Below are positions 11,961 through 23,944 of a stretch of 64,000 nt of DNA, piece after piece. The DNA lies in contig OX638370.1 in assembly GCA_951812925.1 (NCBI GenBank), positions 26,899,964-26,963,963 on the forward strand, given 5' to 3'. This stretch comes from Calliopum simillimum. Taxonomy: Eukaryota; Arthropoda; Insecta; Diptera; Lauxaniidae. The notes under the pieces are model-generated. The model ran no database searches. It saw only the letters and a list, made by a program, of their open reading frames with translations, and had not been told where the DNA came from. Position 1 is the first letter of the stretch, and every line of letters starts with the position of its first letter. The position numbers were made by a program, and so were the translations under genes.

Positions 11961-14900
11961 GTGATTATAAATAGAGACATGGTGCTCTCATGTTATACTT
12001 CAAAATTTCTGTAAGATTCTGAATCTACAATGCTTTTAGAACATATGAAAAATCCAAATTTTCTCTTAATACCTTCGCAATTTAATCGACTTTAAACATT
12101 CATGCGCATTCAAGGCCCTACAAATAAATCTTCGGATTCGTGGTTTTTCAAGCAAATTATAAGAGCTAGAAATTCTTTTTTACAAATCCAAGCTTGGGTT
12201 TTTTTCTATCACGTCAAAGTAGAGAAAACTTTGGAAATGGAAGAAGAAAAATTAACCGAAAAACATAACTATTTACAGGAAAGTTATTTAATAAGAAAAA
12301 AACACGATATTTAAATGAATGAGGTATTTATGGACCTAATTCAAAGTAAATTAACAATATAGCAACTTCAAAAGATTTTGCGTACTGTACACTGACATTC
12401 TAGTAAAGGCAGGATGACAGTGAGTAAGTTAGAACTCGAACTCCAGCAGACATTAACTTACAAACATTGAAAACAAAAGTAAGGGTCATCGGAGGAGGAA
12501 ATCTAAGAATTGGAAAAATCGTTTGAAGTCATCTTGAAAGATCGCATTCAATGTGATACGATTCATTTGACTAGTTACTATGTTTATCCTATGGACAACA
12601 AGTCAGATTCTTGCTATCGATAAAGTGTGCCGATAGATTATTTCGTTATAATTTGACAAAATAAATCAAATTATGTTTCTATCTATTTAATTTTTTTTGA
12701 ATAATATTCAAATCGAAACTTTTGTATGACATTCGCACTAATTTATATTAATGACATCCTCTTTTAATGACCCAATTGGCATTTGCCTTCCGAATCCTAC
12801 TGTATGTACATATGTAAATACCTATATTGCGAAAAAGATAACACATAAATGTTAACTAATCTGTTTACAATTGCATGTAATAAAATGTGTATTTCTTTCA
12901 TAAAACAACTACTGACGTAAACAAATTCTTAGTTTTTCGCACATTCATCGTTACCACATATGAAGTAAGTACATAAACGTACATTTTCAATATAAGAAAT
13001 ATAAGTGTGTCAAAGTACAAGAACTTGTAAACACAAAAAATCTAAAAATAAGTCATAACCACCCATATATATACATATATACTCGTATGTATGTATCCAT
13101 ACCACCTTAGGAATTTTAAACTAAATAAACAAAAAGAAAATTTTCTTACGTTTAATATTTCAATTTGAATTGGAAATTTCTACTTATTGTATTATTTTTG
13201 CTAAAAGAAAACAATAACAAAGAACAAAAAAATAAAAAAATATTCGAAAAAATGGGGCGTTCCCTACGTAAAAACTTGTATATGAATCGAACGAAAATAG
13301 CAACCCACAATCAATTGAAAGCAATCATATTTGGTTGATGATGGCGGTGTGATTGTTGCGGTTGAATTCCTTTGACTGAAAGTTGTTACTTATCAAAAAT
13401 ATTGCTCTGATATTTGTGATATTTTTACGCATAAATCGATGGTCAAGGGGAAAACTATTTAAGTGAAATTTGGTGAATTATCAGAAAATTCGAAATTTTG
13501 GCCAGATCAAAAATGCTGCATTAGACAGTAAGCCTAGCTTTAACATAATAGAGGCAGCAGAACAAGCTAGCTGGAATAATAGATAGACGCTGGTACTGAA
13601 ACCCAGTAAAAACAGACTTTATTGAGACCTTGCGTCTAGGGAGACAGTCAATGACTCGCGTTGTTTATCAAATATTATTTTGAAGTATATTGTCTTTGAA
13701 GTATGCTCGGTGGGACGATCTACAATTCAGCAGTAGACTTCAAGAATCAATTGTAGCAAATTTCGCTCGAAGAAGCTAGCATTCACGGTGCAGGGAAGGG
13801 CACATTACAAATCTTCTGATTTTTGATCCCACTGCGAAATTTTAAAGGCAGTGGCCGTAGTTATAACCAAATTTAGTGTAAAAACGCACTCTAAGTTCTT
13901 AACCTAGTTTAAATTTGTCTTAATTTGTTTATAAAATTGAAAATAAAGTCAGTTCTGTTGAACCCAGTAGAAGTACTTAGTAGGTTATCTAATAGGCGGA
14001 GATAAACTAAAAACAGATCCAACTAAGATTGCGACTATCTTTCGTATGACCGCGCCTAAGAACGTCAAACAATTCAGACAATTCCTCGTGAGTGAGAGCG
14101 ATTTTATCAAAAGCAAAATTACATTTCGTGCTTTATACAGGGTAACTTAAACATTTTTTTAATAATAAAAATTTTTTTGATATATTTTTTTGTAATTTTT
14201 TTTTTTGCATTTCTCAAAAACGTCGTCATCATTCCATTTGTTTCATAGTCATGTCACTAGTGTAGCACGTGCATGCTATATGAACGGGTTTTAAATACCA
14301 CTTGTTGTTATTGTAGTAACTTAAGTATCCGTAGTTGTTGGCAATGAGTTTTTTTCTTGTTGTTGTCGACGGTCGTTACTTTTTTTTTTGCATTTACTCA
14401 TTCAACGCTGACGCTTATCGCATTTTGCAACTGAGACTACGGACGACACGTTTCTTTTACACAAAAGCTGCTGCTGCATTTACTTAATAAAATAAATGAA
14501 ACATGATATTTACACCACCCATCAAAGAAGCAAAAATGTTGAAAAAAACAATATAAAATAGTAGGCACTAGTATATAATTACTTAATTAAAGTGATGTTT
14601 ACAAGGTAGCAATCGGAGCTACCACTTAAGATAACTAACATGACATTTAAAAAACATTTTATAAAAGTAAAACAAATTTAATTTAAATTTAAAGATCAGT
14701 TTCTGCATTCATTGTATTTGGCAGAACTTTACAAAAAGCGCTTCATTCATTAATTCTAAAACTTTTTTGTTTTCATTAAAATTTGACTTCGGATTGTTAT
14801 GTAGGTTTTTAATTTCAAGAACATTCTGAACGCATTTTGTCTAATCTATGGCATTTGCGTTAAATCGATACATTCCACAAGCCCTAAAAGAATTTTTAGT

Positions 14901-15310
14901 TGAGTCTGTGCGATCGGTTTTATCCAAAACTAACTTTAAGACTCCACAAAAGTTAATTTTGATAACTGCTTTGCCCTCGTTACTTCGAATTCTTTGTCAT
15001 TTACGGACAGTCTTTTGATATTCAGATTCAATTTGCTTGAATGCGCCAACATCTGCTGATTGGGTGATGTGTATTTATAATAGGTATTTGGTAAGAGGTC
15101 ATACATAATGATTAATTTTTTTCGGCAAAAATCACTAAGCTCAATAGATGAGTGTGACTTGTGCCTATCAACCAGAACTTTTGATAATATTTTTGGTAAC
15201 CTAGTCGTCAAAACCATTGTCACGTACTCAAAAAATGTTGCTGACTACATTCAGCCACTTTTTGATCTTCTTGATACCCATTCCCTTGGTATATTTTGCG
15301 TCAAAGCTGG
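11961..15310. other. Unassigned intronic sequence with small microsatellites
   Basis: Contains TATATACA/TATG runs at about 13060-13095 and T-rich runs near 14145-14205 and 14375. Overlapping frames on both strands at 14936-15320 have no recognisable domain. Nothing supports an exon. Confidence 0.4.
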
Positions 15311-15700
15311 AGGAGGTTAGGTTTGGTTAGGTTAGATCCGGGAGATGAATATGTTGTCATCATTAACTTAGGCCTCGAGAAAGGGCCTATTGTATACCCG
15401 ATACTAAGAGCTTTAGCAGAGAAAGTCTAAGAGAACCACTTGGATGTACATATATACTTCCAAATGAATTTAAGACGCACCTCAGATAGTGAGTCAAGCG
15501 ATTCCAAATTGAAATGACCAAAACTCTTTCTACGTCTAAGCGCAAGCGCTGGGCATTCAAAAAAGAAATGAAAGACTGTTTCTTCCATATCAGGGTCTTT
15601 ACAACTTCTACAAAGGTCGCCAATGTTTTGAGAAACTTAAACAAGATGCATAGCACCGATTAAGATCCGTACATTATGTTTCTCGATTGCTACTAAAAGC
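15311..15700 (-). pseudogene. Non-LTR retrotransposon 3' end (C-terminal tail of ORF2), fragment
   Basis: On the minus strand a frame ending at the stop at 15427-15429 reads CRSCKDPDMEETVFHFFFEC followed by PALALRRRK. This is the cysteine/histidine tail found after RNase H in I/R1/Jockey-like elements. Upstream (to about 15700) IEKHNVRILIGA is consistent with the preceding region but in another frame after a stop. Downstream is a GGTTAGGTT-type simple tail on the plus strand (15314-15334). It is 5' truncated and broken, so not functional. Confidence 0.75.
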
Positions 15701-16378
15701 TGGAGGAGAACGTTTTCATATAAACAGTAATAGTTTTTTCTTTGTCGTTTCTAAACATGGCACTTAATAAATTTCTCCAGCGTTTAGGTGCTAATACAGC
15801 CTCTGTCGTTGAAGATCCTTGACGAGTGATCATCAAAATATCTTGAGATTCTATTTCTAGCAAATGTTCTTTCAGTCATCTAAACCATATCCTTATGAAC
15901 TCTTCCGTCACTGTATGCTCGTCCTTTTAAAAGTACCTCAGGGTTTCTTTGCACTATTTCTGGATGACGTTAAAGGAAGCCATATTAACATCTCTCTCCG
16001 GGAAGACTGTCTTCAAAAGATGTATTTCTTTTACCATCTAACATAATCTTTTGTACTGTGTGACTTTTGAGAAAATGCGCATTTTGCCTAGTCATTTAAC
16101 CATTTCACAGACGAGTTTTCTCAATTGTGTTTAAAACGGTCTTGGGTCCCATTCTTTGCTTTTCTGAAATTCGGCTGGAATGTTAAGTAGCTAAGCAGCT
16201 AAAGTAGCTCTAGAGATTCCATATGCTTTGGAAACTTTTCATATGGAACAGTGGTCCACTTTCCCCAAAAACCGGAACTAAAGCTTCTTCATTATATTGA
16301 TGAAAAACATGATTTTTTTGTAGGATTATTCATTTCGATTCGATAATCCAGCTCAAGTACCTAGATATATCTATCACA
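15701..16378. other. Unassigned sequence upstream of the LINE fragment
   Basis: Possibly further decayed LINE sequence on the minus strand, but no motif is recognisable. Short frames only. Confidence 0.35.
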
Positions 16379-16510
16379 CAGTAAAAATTTTGGTTTAATT
16401 TTAAAACCAAAAAGTATTTATATGGAAGAATGCCAAAAAAAGTATGAATTTTATACTATTTTGGAATAAATTTCATACTTTTTGGGAATAAATTTCAATC
16501 TTTTTTGAAA
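16379..16510 (-). mobile_element. Small dispersed MITE family C, copy 1 (partial, inverted)
   Basis: Starts CACAGTAAAAATTTTGGTTT and continues AAAACCAAAAAGTATTT, TGGAA.AATGCCA and ATTTTGGAATAAATTTCA. This is the reverse complement of the right half of copies at 36113-36335 and 40753-40962. Confidence 0.75.
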
Positions 16511-16618
16511 AACAACTTCACAGAAACATGCGACGTCACCGAACGCTAAAATCGCTCTATTATAAGCTTTAGATATTATCGTAAAGTTTGAACATGAATA
16601 ACGGTAAATCCGATGAAT

Positions 16619-16672
16619 ATAACCGTGTGGTCCATATTACCCGCGTAGTCCATATATCCCTTGCTTACCCTA
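16619..16672. repeat. Fragment related to the end of the TIR element at 27885-28719
   Basis: GGTCCATATTACCCGCGTAG, TCCATAT and TTACCCTA resemble ACACATTACCCGCATAGTCC and ACATTACCCTAAATTACTC near 28677-28719. Short and diverged. Confidence 0.45.
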
Positions 16673-16844
16673 CCAAAAAAGTTTAATATCAATAGGTACT
16701 TAAGGGAATCAAAAGTAAGAAAAGTAAACTATAATTTTTTAGTGTGCAATATTAAACATAAACGGCCAAGATTAGAAATTTGGTTGACCTTTCATTTCAT
16801 GACTTTTGAAAATCTAAAAAATTTTTTAATTTTTTCGGGCTCCC

Positions 16845-17081
16845 GGAAATAACGCCAGAAAAATCTTCATACAAAATTTTGGCGTTATTTCCATTTCGTT
16901 TTGGAAATGCATAAAGCCAAAAATTAACCAGGAAATAACGCCGGAATTTTTGAAAATAATGCCATAGGAAATAACGCCAGAAAATTTTTTGGAAATAAAG
17001 CCAACAATTTTTCAGCATTATTTCCAAAAATTATGGCTTTATTTCCATAAATTATGCAGTTTACCAAAAGGAAATAACGCC
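16845..17081. repeat. Cluster of the 12-bp motif GGAAATAACGCC in both orientations
   Basis: GGAAATAACGCC is exact at 16845, 16931, 16968 and 17070, and as complement at 16881. One-base variants are GGAAATAAAGCC at 16991 and the complement GGCTTTATTTCC at 17035. A further near-match is GCATTATTTCC at 17015. Intervening sequence is not repeated, so this is not a simple tandem array. Confidence 0.75.
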
Positions 17082-18629
17082 AAAAACTTTTTTGGAAAAT
17101 ATTAAGTAAAAGCGTTTTCTATTACACCTCATTTTATAGCAAAGTGGCCGACTACTAGAGGTGGCGGAACCAAGGTACCACGCGTTACCTACAGAATTTT
17201 TCTTTCGGATTTTGAAGCTTCAATCAATAATCTTTACCTTTGTAACATTCTGGTTTGAGGGAAATATGCAGAAGTTTTTAAAATTTTATTTGCTTACACT
17301 AAAAATATGTAAAATAATTGCAAGTGACTGAGGATAACTCCAACACAATTTGAAACAAAACTTACATAAATCCCTAGTCAACTAACTTAAGTTTGGGGGA
17401 TTTTAAGGAACAAAAAAAAGAAAGTAAATCATTTTAACAAAAGTAAATATATTCTCAAACAAACAATTAAATAAAGTGATGTGAAGAAATCCCTTCCGAA
17501 CATTTGCTTGCTTTTTTGGTTTACAAAAAAAGAAAAAAAAAATCATTTCATTTAATTTCTTGACTGACGCTTTGGCCGTTAGCTGGCTGTATTTGGCTGC
17601 CTTTTTTCTACAAAATTAGGTCAACTTGGCAAACACAAGAGAAAAATGTTTGCAAGCCCCCCAGGTAAAGGCAAGAATACGACGAAGAAGCCGAAGCAGA
17701 AGAAGAAAAATCACAAACGACAAAAAAAAAACATAAACCCAAAAGATACAGGCTCGAGAGTTCTTCCTTTTTTGGATTCATACACCAAATATGGAAGCAG
17801 TTTCTTAACGGATTTTGTTAGTTTGTGGCTTTCGTAACCTACAGCTACGGGACCATGCTTTGTTCGTTCGTTCGTTTTGTTGTCCCTTATGTATGCAACA
17901 ACACTTCGCTTCACTCTCTCCCTGTCACTCTCTCGCTCCACTATCAACTCGTTGGCAATTCGACTGGTGAAAGGGAACATAACAGCATTTGACGATGAAA
18001 TGAATTGTGTGCAGCCAATATACCCTACAGGGTGTAAGAAAATAAAAGCGATTGGAAAATGTTTGTGGCAAAACAACAACAACAAAAAAAAGAGTAAATT
18101 AAAAAAAAACAACAAATTAATGTGATAAAAAAATAACAATGAACACAAGAAGGAGATAGCAAGCGATCAAAAAAATTGCATTTCTGTCAAACTCTTCAGT
18201 TTTGTTGTTTGTTTTGTTTTTGCATGCTTTCGTGAAGTTGTTGTTTTAAGTTTTTTTCTTTGTTATTGCTCTTGCTGACATTGATTCTTTGCTTTTTTCT
18301 TCTCTTTTCTTCCACGTATTAACACTTTGCTCTTTCTATCGCTTTAGTTGGCATAACATCTTACTCTTTTGTGTTTGTTTTGCATGGCACAGTGTTCGAA
18401 ATGTCATATAGTGGTGTCTTGTCCCGTTTTTTAATATACCTATATAGTCCCCTTTCGAAAAAATTTCTCAATTCGTTATGTGATGGCCTCTGACAATCTT
18501 CCAATAAAAAATAAAAAAAGCTTGTGGTTACGTGGTTATCATTGAAAGGTGACGATTTGGTCATATCCAAAAATAATCTTCCCTTATTTGACCCAGGTCT
18601 TGAGAAAATTTTTTTTTTCTCCTTCTACG
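17082..18629. other. Unassigned sequence with simple repeats
   Basis: Contains a TTCG run at 17863-17878, CTCTCTC-type low complexity at 17915-17940 and AAC/AAAAC runs at 18075-18120. The 145-codon minus-strand frame at 17711-18148 is F/L- and polar-rich low complexity with no domain; I do not call it a gene. Confidence 0.4.
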
Positions 18630-19045
18630 TTTAACCAATTATGGTGGAATATACTTCTGGACGTACAAAATGAAATTCCCAATAGGTGAACAAGAAAATT
18701 TCGACATAAAGGGCTGTCAGGAGGTCGTTTTAACTGAAAATTTAGCGTTTTTTGTTTTTTACTCGGCATGGGAGGCTTAAATTAAAAAACCTTACGAAAT
18801 CGATTTATTATTAAACAAAGAATTCGTTTGAATTTTTTCAGAATTTTGGGACCTGTTATGGGCCGCAATGAGCGATTCAGCGTGTGACATATACGATTTT
18901 TTTTAATTACTTTCGGAAAGGTGCCCCGTATATTATCGGAAATCTTGATTTTCCCGAAATTTTCAGGTAAAACGGCCTCCTATTGGGAGAATTTCATTTT
19001 ACACGTCTAGGAATAGGTATATTCCACGACATTTGGTTAAAGAAT
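18630..19045. repeat. Imperfect inverted repeat, about 415 bp
   Basis: The left arm TTAACCAATTATGGTGGAAT, then AAAATGAAATTC, CCAATAGG and CGTTTTAACTGAAAATTT pairs with a right arm carrying complements at about 18945-19045. Arms are about 100 bp and roughly three-quarters identical by eye. Probably an old foldback element. Confidence 0.6.
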
Positions 19046-19465
19046 ATGAAATAAAGGAAATCAAATAAAGAAAGATTATTTTCTGATATGCCCTATGAAC
19101 TTGGGACGATAAGGAACTTTGGTTCCTGTTCCAAAAGGTCAGAACTTCCAATTGATTTTGTCATCCAACTCCGACTTTGGTTCCAAAAGTTTTGAATTGG
19201 AAGTTTTAACGGAGACTGATTAAAAATTTGCACCGTTGAATTGTTGAAAATAAGGGAGGAGAATATGATGTTGCTAATAGCATTAACACTATCAAGTCAA
19301 ATGCTTCAGTTGAAAATGGCATTTCAATTAAATTTTTAAAAATAGTGTTTCCTTTTGCTCTCAGTTCCCTTACACATATAATAAATCACTGCCCCGCAGG
19401 CATATGGACTAGTTCAAGTGTAGTTCATTAACTAGTCCTTTACCAACCAGTACTAGGGCGACGGG

Positions 19466-19765
19466 ATGTTAGCACCCCATTTATGGAATTTCGGGAAACC
19501 ACTTATGCTATTCAAAAGGTCATAAAATGGTCAAAAAAGGTCAGTTGGTTTGGCTAATTGGTCAGCGATAGGTTATTTTAAAAATTTTTTTTTAAAAATT
19601 TTCAAGGTCATTGGAGATGTTAGCACCCCATTTATGGAATTTCGAGAAACCAATTATGTCATTCGAAAGGTCAACAAATTGTCAGAAAAGGTCAGTTGGT
19701 TTCGCTAATTGGTCAGCGATAGGGAATTTTTCAAAAATTTTTTAAAGATATTTTTTCAAGAAACC
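19466..19765 (+). repeat. Tandem duplication, about 151-bp unit
   Basis: ATGTTAGCACCCCATTTATG starts at 19466 and again at 19617. Each is followed by GGAATTTCG.GAAACCA, AAAAGGTCAGTTGGTTT and GCTAATTGGTCAGCGATAGG. Two full units. Confidence 0.85.
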
Positions 19766-20359
19766 TAAAATTTAGAAAAAAACCATTTTTTCAAAATAAC
19801 TTCAAAACGGTTCATCCTAGAAAAAAATTTGGAACGTTCAATTCCCTATAAGGGTCTCTTCAAACTGTTTTTTCGTCGGATTTACCCTTAATGAGATATC
19901 GCATACATACTAGTCCGACATGAATCTCTTTTGCATACAAGCAACTGTTTTCTTTTTTGTGTGTTGATGTTCTTCTGAACGTTTACACCAGTCCGGGGCT
20001 AGTTGTGATGTGATGTAGTCTTTAGTAATATTTATAACTTTTTTTTTGATTTAGCTTAAATTTTCTTAAAATTAATTCAATAAGGTTTAATAACATTCAT
20101 AACAACATCAATAAAAATGAATTCATTAATTTAATTTTTTCCACAATTTATTTTGACACACAATTCAATTGACACAAAACACAAATTATTTCAAAAGCAA
20201 AAACGAAAATTGTATTTTGTTTTTGTTGCGATTCAAATTTAGTTGCCCCTACAAACTATAAACTGATATTAAACTGGCCCCCACTGCATCTCTTTTTCAT
20301 TAGTTTCGAGCTAGTACTAATCGTGAACTAATATTTTTTGTAGACTGTCTCATATTTTT

Positions 20360-20900
20360 ACTGCAGGGTGTTTTACCACCTCAACTTTCTCTAAATTGTG
20401 GAAGGTGGCAACTATTATACCGATTGCTAAAACACCAATAGCTTCACAACCCAGTGACTTTAAAGCAGATCAGATAAGTACGCATTAAATTCACACAAAC
20501 TTATCTCACCGTTGCAATCTGGCTTCCATCCTGGTCATAGCTGCTCCACTGCAATGAAAAAAATTCTTGATGATATCAGAGGTTCATTTTATAATGAATT
20601 GATTACACTCCTCTGCTTGTTGGATTTTTCTCAGGCCTTCGACAATGTGAATCATTCATTATTATGTTGTTAGTTAAAAATATACTTTGGTTTCCAGATT
20701 CTGCAGTGGGCTTCTTAAAAAATTACCTTGATGGTAGAACGCAGAAGGCAGAAGTAGGGAATAAATATTTAGCGGCTCAGTCTGTTTCCTGTGGAGTACC
20801 TCAGAGTTCAGTTTTGGGTCCGCTTTTATTTATTCTCGTTATTAATGACCTATGCTTTATTGAATTGCGGTTTCAACTTAAAGGCTTGGTGGAAAAATTC
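20360..20900 (+). pseudogene. Jockey-like non-LTR retrotransposon reverse transcriptase fragment
   Basis: Reads in shifting frames. FSKLWKVATIIPIAKTP comes first, then LQSGFHPGHSCSTAMKK with LLCLLDFSQAFDNVNHSLL (RT motif A with its catalytic Asp). After a stop and frameshift come FLKNYLDGRTQK and SCGVPQSSVLGPLLFILVIN (motif B region). The YADD box expected about 20 residues later is missing; the sequence diverges after NDL. It is therefore a 5'- and 3'-truncated, frameshifted relic with the same orientation as the host gene. Confidence 0.85.
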
Positions 20901-21144
20901 ATTGGCCAGTATCCGGAAAGTATTTCGAATCTGCCTTTATTAGCAATATTTCGTTTGTTATGCGTATCATATTAGATATACTCTATGTGTATTTCGAAGC
21001 TTATGATGGTGCTTGGTTTGCATTTTAGTATTCGTTGAGCAAAAACAATTGAATCAATATGAACTGTCTTCTTAAAATGCAATCCTTCGTTATGAATTTA
21101 TTTTCTCTTAAGGCTTTCCCGTGCTCTTCTCTAGTGTCATATGA

Positions 21145-21430
21145 TCTATCATATGAAGCTTTGGGGTGACCATCGGCAACCTTCGGGTGTCCCTAAAAAC
21201 TACCAGTATGACCTTTTTGATAGTACGCCAATGATATTTTCCCTCTAGGGTTCCTAAATATTCTTCGTTTTGACTATGAAGCCTTCGGATGTCCCTAAAA
21301 ACTACCAGTTAGACCTTTATGATAGTACGCCAATAATATTTTCCCTCTAGGATACCTAAATATTCTTCGTTTTGACTATGAAGCCTTCGGGTGATCTTCG
21401 AAATCTTCGGGTGTCATTTAAACGCTATAT
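21145..21430 (+). repeat. Tandem repeat D, about 110-bp units (small copy)
   Basis: About 2.5 units of TATTCTTCGTTTTGACTATG, AAGCCTTCGGGTG, AAAAACTACCAGT and TATTTTCCCTCTAGG. Same family as 56760-58070. Confidence 0.8.
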
Positions 21431-22174
21431 ATTTTGAGTTAGGACCTTTTCTTTCAAGAATTTTTTGTTATGTATAAGGGCTTTATCAAAATTGACTACA
21501 ACTATTTTAATATTATCATACCGAATTTTTGTAGGAAGGTGTATTAGAGAGTGGCCAACCGAAATATGCAACAAAGTCAATTTCGAAAAAATTTGAGATA
21601 TGTCTTTTCTATATTATGCTAATGATACATGGATGATATGCTTCTCCTAGGGCTAACAAGAATAATATGCGTTAGATATGGTCTTAACAATTTCAATGCA
21701 CTTAATGAGTTTAACTTCTTAGCCGACGATATTTATTTATTAAAGCATTTTACTTTATATATAAATTTATAGAGTAACGATATGTTTTAGTTGTTTTTCA
21801 CTTCATTAAAATGTTCGTAATTTTACTGTTTTATATTCTACATCCTTTTTGTTAACATTTACTTTACATGTCACAATTTCTGAAATAGAAACTGTACTAT
21901 CTTTCGCTTTTCTGCCGTCTTTATAATTTTTCGAACTTCCAGTGCAAATTGGAATTTTCTCAATGATTCTAGTGACTTCAGCCAAGCTGAGAATTCAACG
22001 AATTCGCCTCGTTGCTTCCAGAATTTGCGGTAAATACTCATCGCATTTGTTACTTTCTTTTGTATAAATACCGAATTTGCGTATTATGATAGGATTTACT
22101 CTTTTTAAGTCAGATAATCAATTTGTTTTGTACATAGGGTGCAATAAAAATTTATTTGTTTTCCGTTTTTGTTT
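21431..22174. other. Unassigned intronic sequence
   Basis: No repeat partner or coding signal recognised. Confidence 0.35.
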
Positions 22175-22260
22175 TTACTTTTTATCGTACGACTCACCGT
22201 TCATAAGTTATCGCAATTTGAAAATTACCACAATTGTTTATACGCGTCAAAAAAACAGGC
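22175..22260 (+). mobile_element. Right-end fragment of MITE family E
   Basis: TTTTTATCGTACGACTCACC, GTTCATAAGTTAT, GCAATTTGAA and CACAATTGT.TATACGCGTC match the right arm of the complete element at 55744-56126. No left arm is visible nearby. Confidence 0.8.
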
Positions 22261-23329
22261 CTAATATTTCGCAGTTTTGTCGCAATATGCACAAAATTGC
22301 CGATTTTATTACATAAGAAATGTCCACTCCAACAATGAATTTCGAACACTGTGCCTCCTTTTTTGTCTCCGCATTGTGCATTGTCGCTTTATAATTCACT
22401 CACTTTGTAATACACACACCGTTTTAACTGCCTTTGTGTGTTGTGTTGCAATTAAAGTTGTCTTATTCTTTTTTTATTATTTTTTTGCTTTTGTTTTCTT
22501 TCTATTTCTTTGTTGCAAAGATTTTTGCACACAATTTGCACTGTTATTATTGTTGTTGTCGTTGTTGCTATTGTTACTGCAGTTGTTGTTATTGCTGCTT
22601 TTAGTGAAGTTAGTAGGTCAGCGAAATTTACGTTATTTGCTGTTACTTTTCTGTTGCTGTTGTTATTGTCTTTCTTTTACTGTATGCGATCATCTGCGTA
22701 CAAATGTTGCTGCGGTGATCGTGCTGCTTGCAGCACAAAATGCAGTGCAAAAGTCATTCCAGAGAGCACTGATTTGGTGCTGGTTTTATGAGTGTGTCAG
22801 TGAGAGAACAAGCAAAAAAAAACCAAACAGATCAAATGTTGCTGCTGCTGGCTGCATTCGTTGGTTACAAAATGCATACGCAACACAGAATTCAAAGAAA
22901 TCCAGCAACAACAGAAATATCACACGCAATCAATGCAATGCAATGCGTTTTTTATGGTTCTTGTATTTGAAGGCAAACCAGAACATAAAATGCAATAACT
23001 TGGCTGAAACTGAACAATAAAAAAAAAACACGAGTGCGCTTACAAAAAAGATTTTTTTTCTGCATTTTTTTTACATAAAATGCAGTCAGGCGCGTATGCA
23101 AGGGTTTTGGGGTGCTTAAATACCCTTCGAAGTCTGTAAAAATATTCAAAAGCTCTAAATCTCGGCGTAGATCACATGATTTACCTTACAAAAATAAATC
23201 TATTTCTGACGAGATTTATTTTAAATCTGCGTATAAATCTCAACAGGGCTTCCGATTTTTGCTGTCTTTGAGCAAGCGGCACCCCTTAACTTTAACAATT
23301 TTCTTTAAATGTCATTAAAAAAATATCAA
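22261..23329. other. Triplet-rich unassigned sequence
   Basis: TTG/CTG-rich (22530-22690) and CAA/CAG-rich (22800-22945). This keeps a 247-codon frame (22277-23020) open, but its product is poly-Leu/Cys then polar low complexity with no domain or splice framework. I regard it as non-coding, though an untranslated or rapidly evolving exon cannot be excluded. Confidence 0.4.
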
Positions 23330-23460
23330 ATGGAAGATAAATATTAAGAAGAAACGGAAAAACAACTTTAAATTTCCCGCTTATGACATTTACTGTTAAA
23401 AAAAATCGCTTGCAAACGGTAGAAACGGGTAGGAGATTTATAAATCTCATCATAGCTAGT
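23330..23460 (+). repeat. Dispersed duplication F, copy 1
   Basis: AAATATTAAGAAGAAA, AACTTTAAATTT, TGACATTTACTGT and GAGATTTATAAATCTCATCA are shared with 25035-25160. Confidence 0.7.
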
Positions 23461-23900
23461 TTATCATAAGATGTAACATATTGTATTAGAATTTCTTCGA
23501 AATTTTTGCTAAGATCCTCCTGATATAGATCCTCCTGATATATTTTTCAGGGTGCGCCACTGCATACAGCTTAACAGGTTATTGTCGGCTGCGTCATCAA
23601 CGTCGCCGCTTCCATCCTGTGATTGCATTTACTTATGCATGCGTTGTTCAGAATATGGACAGAATACTACAGCGATCAAACTTATAAATTAAAATTTATT
23701 TCAGAGATTTTTGTTGGAATTTTTTTTAATTTTTAAATAAATACAATCTTAAGTAACAGCTTAATATGATTTAACGAATAGAATCAATAATGTTTTATCA
23801 AATTTTCAATTTTATTTTACTTTTTAAAAATTTTAGCTTTTCAATATTTTTTTAAATTTTTCAAAGTTATTCAATATTAAAAGCCAGATGATTGAAATGG

Positions 23901-23944
23901 TCTAAACATTTTATTAAAATTTTTTTTTTTCTTTACAGGTAAGT
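23901..23944 (+). promoter_or_regulatory. Candidate recursive-splicing ratchet point 1 (zero-length exon)
   Basis: A CTAAA-type branch sequence at 23902-23906 is followed by a long T tract, then CTTTACAG ending at 23938. This abuts a perfect donor GTAAGT at 23939-23944 with no exon between. That is the known ratchet-point consensus (polypyrimidine-CAG|GTAAGT) used in long fly introns. It has the same orientation as the sm exon 36 kb downstream. The match is visible; use in vivo is inferred. Confidence 0.65.

Noticed and set aside
17655..17670. CCCCCCAG|GTAAAG junction
   Set aside because: Very short C tract after purine-rich sequence and a weak donor; no branch-like site.
17711..18148. 145-codon minus-strand frame
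   Set aside because: Low-complexity F/L- and S/R-rich segments over simple repeats; no recognisable family.
18950..18972. TTTTCAG|GTAAAACG junction
   Set aside because: Weak donor and lies inside an inverted repeat element.
22277..23020. 247-codon plus-strand open frame
   Set aside because: Kept open by TTG/CTG and CAA/CAG triplet runs. The product is poly-Leu/Cys and polar low complexity with no domain, and no splice framework or start context supports it.
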